A DNA stretch of 10,026 nt, taken from the NCBI GenBank assembly GCA_964639665.1, contig CAZXEU010000099.1:1-10026 (forward strand), written 5' to 3'. Made by a program: the position numbers and the translations under genes. The stretch comes from CAZXEU01 sp964639665. Lineage in GTDB: Bacteria > Bacteroidota > Rhodothermia > Rhodothermales > Bin80. The notes beneath the pieces were generated by a model. That model saw only the letters and a program-made list of their open reading frames with translations. It was not told the DNA's origin and searched no databases. Below are positions 1-6,872 of the stretch, piece after piece; position 1 is the first letter of the stretch, and every line of letters begins with the position of its first letter.

Positions 1-780
1 TGTCTTAGTCGATGCCTCCGCCGAAACGCTCAGCGCTTCCGCGAGGTGGCTACGCAGTTCTTCGTCCGTGAGATTGGAAATGATGACGCCGTGCTCTGCC
101 ACGGAGATAAGACCGGTTTCTTCGGAGACGACTACCACGTATGCGTCGGTCTCTTCCGAGAGACCGACGGCGGCCCTGTGCCGCAAGCCGAGCAGCGGAC
201 TAAGACGCATGCTGCGTGAAACCGGCAAAATGCACCGGGCCGCCTCGATGCGCCCATTCGAAATGATAACCGCTCCGTCATGCAGCGGGTTGCGGGAGAA
301 GAAAAGCGTAACCAGCAGATCCCGGCTCACGGTCGCTCCAATTCTCTCTCCCGTCTCCACGTAGCTGCGTAGCCCGGTCGAACGTCTGAACACAATCAGC
401 GCCCCTGTCCTGCTCTGGCTCAGGGAGCTTATGGCTTCCACGACTTCCGTAATCACTTCCTCGTGGGGCTGGGACGCAATGAAGTGCCTTATTAGCGGGT
501 TCTGTCCCAGTAACAGCAGGACGCGGCGGATTTCGGGCTGGAAGATGATGATGACGGCCAGAAAGTAGATCTCGCTGAGCGACCCAAAGAGCGCCTGCAG
601 GATCTTCATTCCCGTGGCATCGACCACGAACTGCACGAGGTACACGGCCATCAAACCAACAAAAATGGAAACGGCGAGCGTGCCCCGCATCCACATGTAC
701 AGCTTGTACAGCAGGTAGGCGACCAGACCGATTTCCAGGAGGTCCACCAGCCGAAGGGGTATGATGCCGAAAATGGTCAT
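1..780 (-). CDS. cdaA: Diadenylate cyclase CdaA (C-terminus cut by window edge)
   Basis: This membrane-anchored enzyme condenses two ATP into the second messenger c-di-AMP, which in other bacteria controls osmolyte and potassium transport and cell-wall homeostasis. The frame is open for 260 codons from the ATG at 780 to base 1, with no stop inside the window, so only about 10-30 residues should be missing compared with the usual 270-290. Residues 1-80 form the expected N-terminal set of hydrophobic helices (about 12-30, 34-53 and 70-80). The DAC (DisA_N) domain follows, with the signature HDGAVII at 167-173, which carries the catalytic DGA, and the nucleotide-binding RHRAAVGLSEE at 200-210, then VVVVSEETG. 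The gene starts 12 nt after the folP stop, so the two are very probably co-transcribed; this folP-cdaA order is common in Bacteroidota. No strong Shine-Dalgarno precedes the ATG. The family assignment is secure; the physiological role here is inferred. Confidence 0.95.
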   Translation of the reverse strand, partial: MTIFGIIPLRLVDLLEIGLVAYLLYKLYMWMRGTLAVSIFVGLMAVYLVQFVVDATGMKILQALFGSLSEIYFLAVIIIFQPEIRRVLLLLGQNPLIRHFIASQPHEEVITEVVEAISSLSQSRTGALIVFRRSTGLRSYVETGERIGATVSRDLLVTLFFSRNPLHDGAVIISNGRIEAARCILPVSRSMRLSPLLGLRHRAAVGLSEETDAYVVVVSEETGLISVAEHGVIISNLTDEELRSHLAEALSVSAEASTKT

Positions 781-792
781 TCTTACCGCGCA

Positions 793-1707
793 TTAGGCAT
801 ACAATGCGGGAGCCCGGTCAGCCGCTCTTATGGCCTCGATCACCCTGATCATTTCTACTGTCGGACGCACGTCGTGCGTGCGTACCAGACCTGCACCGGA
901 AATGAGCGCTACAGCCGTGGCGCCCAGCGTGCCGAAGAGCCGCTTATGTACCGGTGCCGGATTATTCTCGCTGCCGAGAGCGGCGCCAATGGTACTCTTG
1001 CGCGAGATCCCGACCAGAATGGGACAACCGAGATCTTCCAGTCGACCCAGTCCGCCCAGAAGCCGGAGATTGTCGCGCGGCGTCTTTCCGAAGCCGAAGC
1101 CGGGATCTACAATTACGTCGGCTACGCCTGCAGCCCGGGCGAGTGCAACAGACCGGGCAAGCGATGCATGCACGCGCCCAACTACGTCCGAGAACTGGCG
1201 CACGTGGACCATGCGGCCCGGTGCGCCGACCGAGTGCATGACAATAAGTGGCACCCCGGCATCGGCCGCGATATCCGCCATTTCTGCGGACTGCCTCAGG
1301 CCGCTGATGTCATTCAGCATGCGGGCACCTCCGTCTAGGGCGGCACGGGCCACGGCCGGTCTCCACGTATCGATCGACACCACGGCCTCTGGAAAGCGTG
1401 CCGCTATAGCTTCAACGACCGGCGCAGAGCGCGCGATTTCTTCCTCTTCCGCCACGGGTTCTGCGCCCATTCCGTAGACGCTGCCGCTAGGCCTCGACGA
1501 GGCGCCGCCGACATCGATGATCTCGGCTCCCTCCCGCAGCATCTCTTCCACGCGCCTGAGAGCATCGGACAGATTCACGAAGCGGCCCCCGTCCGAGAAA
1601 GAATCGGGCGTCACGTTGAGTACGCCCATAACCACGGTCTTTTCCCCGCAGCGTAGCACCTTGCCTCGACAATCAAACGCTGCGACGTGGGACTCGCTAT
1701 AAGACAA
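793..1707 (-). CDS. folP: Dihydropteroate synthase
   Basis: FolP is a cytosolic TIM-barrel enzyme of folate synthesis. It joins p-aminobenzoate to dihydropterin pyrophosphate to make dihydropteroate, and it is the sulfonamide target. All landmark motifs are present: MGVLNVTPDSFSDGG (27-41) with the Mg/diphosphate-binding Asn31, DVGGASSRP (65-73), SIDT (111-114), LNDISG (131-136), DPGFGFGKT (201-209), GISRKS (233-238) and RTHDVRP (276-282). At 304 residues it is slightly longer than typical, partly because of a short extension after SRPS (SGSVYGMG, about 74-81) where most homologues go directly to GAEPV. The start is TTG at 1707: an in-frame TGA lies immediately upstream, and no ATG occurs before the conserved Met27. 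A GTG at codon 17 is a less likely alternative. It heads a probable folP-cdaA operon and faces the GH3 gene divergently; a TACCTTTG box lies upstream. Confidence 0.96.
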   Translation of the reverse strand: MSYSESHVAAFDCRGKVLRCGEKTVVMGVLNVTPDSFSDGGRFVNLSDALRRVEEMLREGAEIIDVGGASSRPSGSVYGMGAEPVAEEEEIARSAPVVEAIAARFPEAVVSIDTWRPAVARAALDGGARMLNDISGLRQSAEMADIAADAGVPLIVMHSVGAPGRMVHVRQFSDVVGRVHASLARSVALARAAGVADVIVDPGFGFGKTPRDNLRLLGGLGRLEDLGCPILVGISRKSTIGAALGSENNPAPVHKRLFGTLGATAVALISGAGLVRTHDVRPTVEMIRVIEAIRAADRAPALYA

Positions 1708-1729
1708 TCAACCGCCCGTAATTCTGCCC

Positions 1730-1737
1730 CAAAGGTA
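1730..1737 (-). promoter_or_regulatory. Candidate Bacteroidota-type -7 box for folP-cdaA
   Basis: Read on the minus strand this is TACCTTTG, an exact match to the TAnnTTTG -7 consensus of the Bacteroidota primary sigma factor. It lies 22 nt before the TTG start of folP, which leaves a short leader. The -33 element is poor: TGTG lies 20 nt upstream of the box, and a perfect TTTG sits 27 nt upstream, which is too far for the usual spacing. The position within the divergent folP/GH3 intergenic region supports it. The box alone could arise by chance. Confidence 0.4.
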
Positions 1738-1833
1738 AGGACCGTGCCCCTGCCCCGCACAGAGCAAACGGCGCGCGCAGGATCCGCGGGGCACGCTCAT
1801 GGTTGGTGCAGCCTGATCTTGCACTCCCTGGCC

Positions 1834-3348
1834 ATGCGGGCACTCCGGACGGCACGGCGCTTCGTGGCAAGGCCCGTCGAGACACAGCGCCGGCTCCTGA
1901 CCGGTCTTCTGGATCGGGCATCCCACACCGAGTGGGGAAAGCGCCTAGGCTTCAGCGACCTTGCGCGCAGCACCGATGTTGTGGCGTCCTTCCAGGACCA
2001 GGTTCCGCTGCACGGATACCCGGATATCGAGGCCGATGTCATGAGGATGCGGGCAGGCGGCGAGGACATCCTGTGGCCGGGAAAGACGATCCATTTTGCC
2101 GTATCGAGCGGCACTACTTCTGCCGGCAAGATCATTCCGGTTAGCCGCGACATGCTGCTGTCCAACAAGCGCTTCGCCACGGGCGTAGTGCTCAACTACC
2201 TGCTCATGCGTCGCAACCTCCGCTGCGTGTTGGGACGCCAGCTGGGGCTCCCCGGCCGAATCGAGGAGGATCCCCGGTATCCCGGCACGTATATCGGCGA
2301 AGTAAGCGGGCTGCAGGCCCTTTTTGCCCCCCTGCTTTACCGGCGCGTGTTGCAGGCTGTCCCTAATGAAACAGCCTTTCTCCCCAACTGGGATCAAAAG
2401 CTGAACGCCATCGCAGACCTCACGCTCGACATGGATATCCGCATGGTGATCATGGCCCCCACCTGGGGCAGCGTGCTTTTCAAGCTCCTCATCGACCGCT
2501 ACCGTGCCCGCCATGGGGCGTCTGACGTCAGTATCGGCGATATCTGGCCCAACCTGCAGGTTTTCATTTCGGGAGGCGTCGCACTCAGCTCCTACCTGGA
2601 AGAGCTAAGGGACGTGATAGGCAAGCCGGACCTGGACTTTCTGGAGACATACGGTGCCTCCGAAGGCTTCTTTTCGTACCAGACCGACCTGGACGACCCC
2701 TCCATGCTGCTGCACCTGGATAATGGCGTATTCTTCGAATTCGTCCGGCTCGAGGATCTTGATCAGCCCGATGCCAAGCGATTTACCATTGCCGATGTAG
2801 AGCCAGGCATCCGTTACGCGCCTTTCCTTACCACGTGCAGCGGCCTTTGGGCCTACGGGCTGGGTGATGTCGTTCGGTTCACCAGCGTTTCGCCGCACAA
2901 GATCCTGGTAGCCGGACGCACCGCCGAAATGATGGACGGCTACGGCGAGGCCGTCTTTGGCGAGGATGCAAAGGAGGCCATAGAAGCCGCCTGCAGCGAG
3001 ACCGGTGCGCGCCTGGCCGACTACCATGTGGCACCGCGGCTGCTTACGAGCGACCGGTTGCCGGCCCACCAGTGGCTCGTAGAATTCGAGCGCGAACCGT
3101 CGGACGACGACCGATTCCTGCGGGCTCTCGACGCGCGGCTTTCAGCCATAAACCGGCATTACCAGATCCGGCGGGAGGCACTGGCCTTCGATCCTCCTGA
3201 ACTGGTGAGATTGCCGCGCGGCACATACCGGACCTGGCTGGAAGCTACCCGGCCATCCGTAAGCGCACAGACGAAGGTACCCCGCATGAGCGAGGCACGC
3301 GCGATTGCCGATGCAGTTCTGGCCGCGGCCGCTCGCATCCGGCGCTGA
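1834..3348 (+). CDS. GH3 family acyl-adenylating / acyl-acid-amido synthetase-like protein
   Basis: This protein belongs to the GH3 family of the ANL adenylating superfamily. Plant members conjugate amino acids to jasmonate, auxin or benzoates through an acyl-AMP; the substrates of bacterial members are not known to me. From the ATG at 1834 the product is 504 residues, the usual size for bacterial GH3 proteins. The ATP-binding motifs are all present: SSGTTSAGKIIPVS (91-104), ETYGASEGFF (271-280) and the YGLGDVVRFT region (341-350), plus the terminal KVPRMSE (481-487). A longer frame opens at 1687, but the extra 49 residues are low-complexity and non-conserved and overlap folP; homologues begin close to the ATG at 1834. 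TTG at 1819 is another possibility. The gene is transcribed divergently from folP with about 126 bp between them. No signal peptide is visible, so it is probably cytosolic. The family is certain; the acyl and amine substrates are unknown. Confidence 0.93.
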   Translation: MRALRTARRFVARPVETQRRLLTGLLDRASHTEWGKRLGFSDLARSTDVVASFQDQVPLHGYPDIEADVMRMRAGGEDILWPGKTIHFAVSSGTTSAGKIIPVSRDMLLSNKRFATGVVLNYLLMRRNLRCVLGRQLGLPGRIEEDPRYPGTYIGEVSGLQALFAPLLYRRVLQAVPNETAFLPNWDQKLNAIADLTLDMDIRMVIMAPTWGSVLFKLLIDRYRARHGASDVSIGDIWPNLQVFISGGVALSSYLEELRDVIGKPDLDFLETYGASEGFFSYQTDLDDPSMLLHLDNGVFFEFVRLEDLDQPDAKRFTIADVEPGIRYAPFLTTCSGLWAYGLGDVVRFTSVSPHKILVAGRTAEMMDGYGEAVFGEDAKEAIEAACSETGARLADYHVAPRLLTSDRLPAHQWLVEFEREPSDDDRFLRALDARLSAINRHYQIRREALAFDPPELVRLPRGTYRTWLEATRPSVSAQTKVPRMSEARAIADAVLAAAARIRR

Positions 3349-3572
3349 CCGGCATTGCAAGTGCGGCGGCGCCCTGGCAGGCTGCAGATCGAAGCTGCCG
3401 GGCCCTTCCCGCAGAGATTTGTGCAGGTTCCTGCAGCTTTGAGTCGCAGAATATGCCCGGCGCCTGTATCTCCGTATGTGACGGCGGCGCGTGCGCAGCT
3501 GAGCCAAGTCAATATGTTGGGCATTATCTTCATGACCCTTCGGCGCAGCTCCTCCAACCAGTGCAGCTAGCT

Positions 3573-4232
3573 GTGACAACCCGCATCCGGACGCCCCTTG
3601 CCAGCATAGCAGCGGCAACGCTGGCAAGCCTTGTCGGCTGCAGCCTGACCATCCGCCTCGCGACCGCCCAGCCTATCCCTGTCGAGGTCATGGCAGGAAC
3701 CCGGTACGCCAGTTCCAGCATCGTACTCAGCCGGTCCTTTGCCCCAGGATCGCGTCTCGGATTCTTTCACCTCGGCACAACAAGTTTGGACTACGAGTCA
3801 GGCAAGGGAGAGGTAACCACCCAGGACCTCCTGTATTTCGAGCCGGTCCGTGGATTGCGCATTGCGGGCGGTGCATTCTACGGCTCCGTGCCGGGATTCA
3901 AGCCCACGGCCGGCCTTCAGTTAGTGCGAGCGGGCAAGTCTTGGTTCGTCCTGCTGTCCCCCCGCGCCAATCTGGAGCGGGATCCGGCGTACTCCATATT
4001 CTCGATTCTGCAACTGAAGCCGCCAATTGGGGCAAGAATCAACGGCTTCGCGCTGTTGCAGGCGCTCTCGGTGCTGAACTCGGACGGCCACGACTTCAGC
4101 TACCAGTGGATGCGGTTGGGACTGGACCTGGAAGGCAGACAGTTCGGTCTTGCCATCAATCTTGAGGAGTCGCGCACCGGGCCCGCCTTTAAGATCAGCG
4201 CCGGGGTTTTTGTTCGCCGCGAGATCTTCTAA
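3573..4232 (+). CDS. Conserved hypothetical outer-membrane beta-barrel protein
   Basis: No enzymatic function can be assigned. From the GTG at 3573 the product is 219 residues. The N-terminus has basic residues (Arg4, Arg6) and a hydrophobic stretch (about 8-22), giving either a signal peptide cleaved near ATA-QP (residue 32) or a lipobox-like LVGC (20-23). The mature part is rich in short alternating hydrophobic/aromatic segments, such as SRLGFFHLGTTSLDY (60-74), LQLVRAGKSWFVLLSPRANL (115-134), SYQWMRLGLDLEGRQFGLAI (176-195) and FKISAGVFVRREIF (206-219). It ends in Phe, the usual C-terminal signal for outer-membrane barrel assembly. The pattern resembles a family of uncharacterised small barrel proteins in Bacteroidota. 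The frame extends upstream to an ATG at 3453, but those 40 residues are not signal-like, so I chose the GTG; no Shine-Dalgarno decides it. It lies alone between the GH3 gene (224 bp gap) and the esterase (143 bp gap). Confidence 0.72.
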   Translation: MTTRIRTPLASIAAATLASLVGCSLTIRLATAQPIPVEVMAGTRYASSSIVLSRSFAPGSRLGFFHLGTTSLDYESGKGEVTTQDLLYFEPVRGLRIAGGAFYGSVPGFKPTAGLQLVRAGKSWFVLLSPRANLERDPAYSIFSILQLKPPIGARINGFALLQALSVLNSDGHDFSYQWMRLGLDLEGRQFGLAINLEESRTGPAFKISAGVFVRREIF

Positions 4233-4336
4233 CCGACGCAGTCTCTGGGGCGTACGCCTTGCGCCTCAGCACGGCCAGCCGGAGCCACCGGGAGCGCGTG
4301 CACGTTCAGCGGCGTGTGTTCCTGCGAGGTGTTTGC

Positions 4337-4344
4337 TAACTTGG
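4337..4344 (+). promoter_or_regulatory. Candidate -7 box upstream of the esterase operon
   Basis: The sequence TAACTTGG matches TAnnTTTG at all but one fixed position. TGTG at 4315-4318 lies 18 nt upstream as a possible weak -33 element, and the esterase ATG follows 31 nt downstream. The box is embedded in a small inverted repeat, TGCTA-acttgg-TAGCA (4334-4349), which could be an operator half-site pair or chance. Support is weak. Confidence 0.25.
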
Positions 4345-4375
4345 TAGCACGCGCACGCAATTCTCACACCCCGCC

Positions 4376-5245
4376 ATGAAAAAAGCACGCCTGGTCCTCG
4401 CCATTGTCCTGCTGCCGGCCCTTGCGCGAGCGCAGCACGGCAAGGTACACGACAGTCTCTCCATGGACAGCGAGATCCTTCAGACCGAGAAGAAGTTTGC
4501 CGTCTACCTGCCGCCGGATTACGAAGCAAGCCAGCGCAGCTATCCTGTGCTGTATCTGCTGCACGGAGGAGGCGACGACCAGACAGGCTGGATTCAATTC
4601 GGCGAAGTGCTGCACATAGCCGACCGCGCCATAGCAGAAGGCCGTGCCACGCCCATGGTGATCGTGATGCCGGACGCAAGTGGAGAGCGGCGAGGCTATT
4701 TCAATGACGTGACGAACCAGTGGCGCTACGAGGACTTTTTCTTCGACGAACTCATGCCGCACGTGGAACAGCGTTTTCGCATCAAGGGCGAGAAGCGGTA
4801 CAGGGCGGTTTCCGGGCTGTCCATGGGAGGTGGCGGCACGTTCATGTACGCGCTGCATCGACCGGATTTATTTTCGTCTGCCGCCCCGCTAAGCGCGTCG
4901 ACAGGCTCCCGAAGCATCGAGGCGTTTCGAAGCCGGCTTGAACGCCTAGGTAGGAACGCGCCGGACATCTCGGAAGCAGACCTTGAAGCCTACGTACAGC
5001 GGCACAGCGCTATCTGGCTCATCGAGAATCTCCCGGCGGAAGACTTGCTGTCTGTGCGCTGGTACATTGACTGCGGAGACGACGACTTCCTATACGAGGG
5101 CAATGCCCTGGCCCACATCGCGCTGCGCCAACGCGATGTGCCGCACGAATACCGGGTGCGCGACGGCGGTCACACGTGGACGTACTGGCGCGAAAGCCTT
5201 CCGGATGTGCTGCACTTCGTTTCCCAAGCCTTCCACCAGTATTGA
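4376..5245 (+). CDS. Exported esterase, alpha/beta hydrolase of the PF00756 (EstA/FrmB-like) type
   Basis: This is a predicted secreted serine esterase. MKKARLVLAIVLLPALARA is a clean type I signal peptide, with cleavage about residue 19/20, so the 289-residue precursor gives a periplasmic or extracellular enzyme of about 270 residues. The fold markers appear in order: FAVYLPPDYE (41-50), PVLYLLHGGGDDQTGW (57-72, oxyanion-side HGGG), MVIVMPD (94-100), and the nucleophile elbow GLSMGG (147-152) with catalytic Ser149. The acid is one of the Asp residues in CGDDDF (233-238) and the base is His266 in GGHTW. All three triad members are therefore present. Relatives include feruloyl/acetyl esterase domains of xylanases, enterochelin esterase-like enzymes and S-formylglutathione hydrolases; the substrate cannot be read from the sequence. 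The creatininase-family gene begins 18 nt after its stop, implying an operon. There is no Shine-Dalgarno before the ATG. Confidence 0.9.
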   Translation: MKKARLVLAIVLLPALARAQHGKVHDSLSMDSEILQTEKKFAVYLPPDYEASQRSYPVLYLLHGGGDDQTGWIQFGEVLHIADRAIAEGRATPMVIVMPDASGERRGYFNDVTNQWRYEDFFFDELMPHVEQRFRIKGEKRYRAVSGLSMGGGGTFMYALHRPDLFSSAAPLSASTGSRSIEAFRSRLERLGRNAPDISEADLEAYVQRHSAIWLIENLPAEDLLSVRWYIDCGDDDFLYEGNALAHIALRQRDVPHEYRVRDGGHTWTYWRESLPDVLHFVSQAFHQY

Positions 5246-5263
5246 TCAACTCCCGCGGCAACG

Positions 5264-6148
5264 ATGCAGACTTCCTTGCGTACGCTCCTTATTGCTACCC
5301 TCTTGGCCGGCGCCGGCTTCGCCTCCGCCCAGGATCTTTCGGTCAAGTGGGGTGAGCTCACGGCGCCCGGTTTCGTGCTTGCGCTGGAAAAGGCAGAGGG
5401 CGTGTGCATGCTACCCTTCGGCGTCGTCGAGAAGCACGGACCGGCCGGGCCCCTTGCGACTGACCTGCTCAATGTCCGCTTCGCCACGATTGCGGCTGCC
5501 CGGAGGGAATACGCGATCGTGTTTCCTGAATACTACTTCGGGCAGATCTTCGAGGCCGAGCACCAGCCCGGCACTATTTCCTACAGTCGGCGGCTGCAGC
5601 TGGATATTCTCCAGGAGACCGTATCCGAAATGGGCCGAAACGGCTGCAGCAAGGTCGTTATCGTAAACGGTCACGGAGGCAACACCAGCCTCATTCAGTA
5701 CTTCACGCAAACGCAGCTCGATGAGCCGAAGGATTACGTGGTGTACGCCATCTACTCAATCGGGGGCCAGGGCGAGCCCACGCCCGCGATGGCCCCGACC
5801 GGGCCAGGCGTGGACGGCCACGCCGGTGAGGGAGAGCTGTCCGTTGTAATGGCGCACCGGCCGGATCTCGTCCATCCCGAGCGATCGCCAAGTCAGTCAG
5901 GCGAGAACCTCCGGCGGCTCAGCCTTCCGCAGGGCGTAACGACGGGTATCTGGTGGTACGCGAGCTTCCCGAATCATTACGGCGGCGATTCGTCGGGAGC
6001 GAACGCAGAGCGCGGCCAGGCCATCCTGGAGGGGCTGATTTCCTTCTTTGCCGATGTAATCAAGGCCATCAAGGAAGACGAGGCAGCCCCAGCGCTGCAG
6101 CGCGAGTTCTTTGACCAGGTCTCGCATCCAGAGGACACGCAGCAGTAA
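5264..6148 (+). CDS. Exported creatininase-family metal-dependent amidohydrolase
   Basis: This belongs to the creatininase family (PF02633), metal-dependent hydrolases that open cyclic or linear amide bonds. Family members include creatininase, the FAPy deformylase ArfB and the mycofactocin peptidase MftE. The ligand motifs are intact: GVVEKHGPAGPLATD (53-67, with Glu56, His58 and Asp67), NGHGGN (135-140, with His137) and DGHAGEGE (184-191, which supplies the acidic residue typical of the NGHGGN subfamily). It is therefore expected to be active. What is unusual is a clear signal peptide, MQTSLRTLLIATLLAGAGFASA (1-22), placing it in the periplasm or outside the cell, whereas the well-studied members are cytosolic. 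Total length is 294 residues, slightly longer than typical because of the leader and an acidic tail (about 270-294). It follows the exported esterase by 18 nt, so both are probably co-expressed. The substrate is unknown. Confidence 0.92.
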   Translation: MQTSLRTLLIATLLAGAGFASAQDLSVKWGELTAPGFVLALEKAEGVCMLPFGVVEKHGPAGPLATDLLNVRFATIAAARREYAIVFPEYYFGQIFEAEHQPGTISYSRRLQLDILQETVSEMGRNGCSKVVIVNGHGGNTSLIQYFTQTQLDEPKDYVVYAIYSIGGQGEPTPAMAPTGPGVDGHAGEGELSVVMAHRPDLVHPERSPSQSGENLRRLSLPQGVTTGIWWYASFPNHYGGDSSGANAERGQAILEGLISFFADVIKAIKEDEAAPALQREFFDQVSHPEDTQQ

Positions 6149-6342
6149 CAGGGCCAGGGACAGTCCGCCCGCACCGCAGTAACGCGGGGCCATGCTTGGC
6201 CTCGTCGAAGGGTCGGCAGAATGCCGCAGTTCTCGGCCTTGAAGATCTGCCGTGGCACAAACCTGAGCCCGACAGGCGCGTCCAAGGTTCTCACACCACT
6301 CTGGCTCATTTGGGGGACATCGCGCGCACTTCGCGGGGCAGC

Positions 6343-6355
6343 GGCTTGACAAGCC
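6343..6355. repeat. Small perfect inverted repeat
   Basis: GGCTTG-A-CAAGCC has 6-bp arms around a single central base. It is too tight to be a normal hairpin, so if functional it would be a dimeric protein-binding site rather than a terminator. It lies about 200 bp downstream of the creatininase stop and over 500 bp upstream of the next gene. It could be coincidental. Confidence 0.25.
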
Positions 6356-6747
6356 AGGTGCTACTAGTCAGCGCGCACATTGCCGCCAGCATGGGGTGGC
6401 CTGCGCGGTCACGGCACCATATGCGCATCTTTCCGGTAACGTCGCCATTTGATGAAATCACTATTTGGCATGGGAGCCCGCAGGAACCGGGCCAGCGCCA
6501 TGCGATGTATGGTTCGGGTAGAATGCTGTGCCGCTTCTGGCAGACAGCTTGACCGGATGCCGTAGGCGCTATGGCCGGACGCGTAGCCGGGTTTCGTGCC
6601 GGAAATGATGACTTGACCCAATTCGAATCCATGCCGCAGGAGAAAGCCCATGCCGACTGCGACTTGAGATTCGGCAATTGCCACCAGGAATTGCCCGCGC
6701 GGGAAAGCCACGCTCCGCTGCTCTACGCGACGGGGCCCGGCATGAAA

Positions 6748-6775
6748 TTTGCTTTAGATGTGCCGGGTACCTTTG
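6748..6775 (+). promoter_or_regulatory. Candidate Bacteroidota-type promoter for the lipoprotein gene
   Basis: TTTG at 6748-6751 and TACCTTTG at 6768-6775 match the -33 (TTTG) and -7 (TAnnTTTG) consensus elements exactly. The 16-nt spacing is a few bases shorter than usual. The -7 octamer is identical to the one proposed for folP. Initiation here would give a leader of roughly 90 nt ending in the AGGAGG site. Confidence 0.4.
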
Positions 6776-6862
6776 CGAGTGCGACGGACCGACGATCGGA
6801 GTCTGAACGCTCGCAGTTGTACCCTACTTCATGCCCTTTGCCACTTAGGCACCTTACCAAAT

Positions 6863-6868
6863 AGGAGG
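6863..6868 (+). promoter_or_regulatory. Strong Shine-Dalgarno (AGGAGG)
   Basis: A perfect AGGAGG lies 4 nt before the ATG at 6873, so it fixes the lipoprotein start, although the spacing is on the short side. It is notable because none of the other starts in the window has a comparable site at suitable spacing, in keeping with the weak Shine-Dalgarno use of Bacteroidota-like genomes. Confidence 0.75.
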
Positions 6869-6872
6869 AACC

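Larger units (their letters stand above)
6149..6872. other. Gap of about 724 bp without a supportable gene
   Basis: No open frame here resembles a known protein, and none has a convincing start with conserved-looking content. A minus-strand frame with no stop runs from about 6756 to 6409 (stop TGA at 6409-6411) and could start at GTG 6711, giving about 100 residues; I do not recognise the product. Plus-strand frames are broken repeatedly. The 3' part, from about 6748, contains a promoter-like box and a Shine-Dalgarno for the following lipoprotein. A perfect 6-bp-arm inverted repeat, GGCTTG-a-CAAGCC, lies at 6343-6355. The stretch might be a decayed gene, an RNA or regulatory region, or true spacer. 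Confidence 0.6.

Noticed and set aside
278..793. Minus-strand 171-codon open frame inside cdaA
   Set aside because: It is out of frame with the clear CdaA sequence carrying the DGA and RHR motifs; the composition is a GC-rich shadow.
830..1477. Plus-strand 215-codon open frame opposite folP
   Set aside because: It is antisense to all conserved FolP motifs and has Ser/Arg/Ala-rich shadow composition with no recognisable domain.
1687..1833. Upstream extension of the GH3 gene
   Set aside because: The 49 extra residues overlap the folP start, lack homology, and bacterial GH3 proteins start near the ATG at 1834.
3392..3439. AAGCTGC ... GCAGCTT inverted repeat after the GH3 gene
   Set aside because: 7-bp arms with a spacer of about 34 nt and no T-tract; expected by chance in GC-rich sequence.
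3453..3572. ATG start at 3453 for the beta-barrel gene
   Set aside because: It would bury the signal peptide about 40 residues inside the protein; the GTG at 3573 puts the basic and hydrophobic segments at the N-terminus.
4983..5666. Plus-strand 227-codon open frame across the esterase/creatininase junction
   Set aside because: It overlaps two well-supported genes in another frame, and its Arg/Ser/Cys-rich translation looks like a frame shadow.
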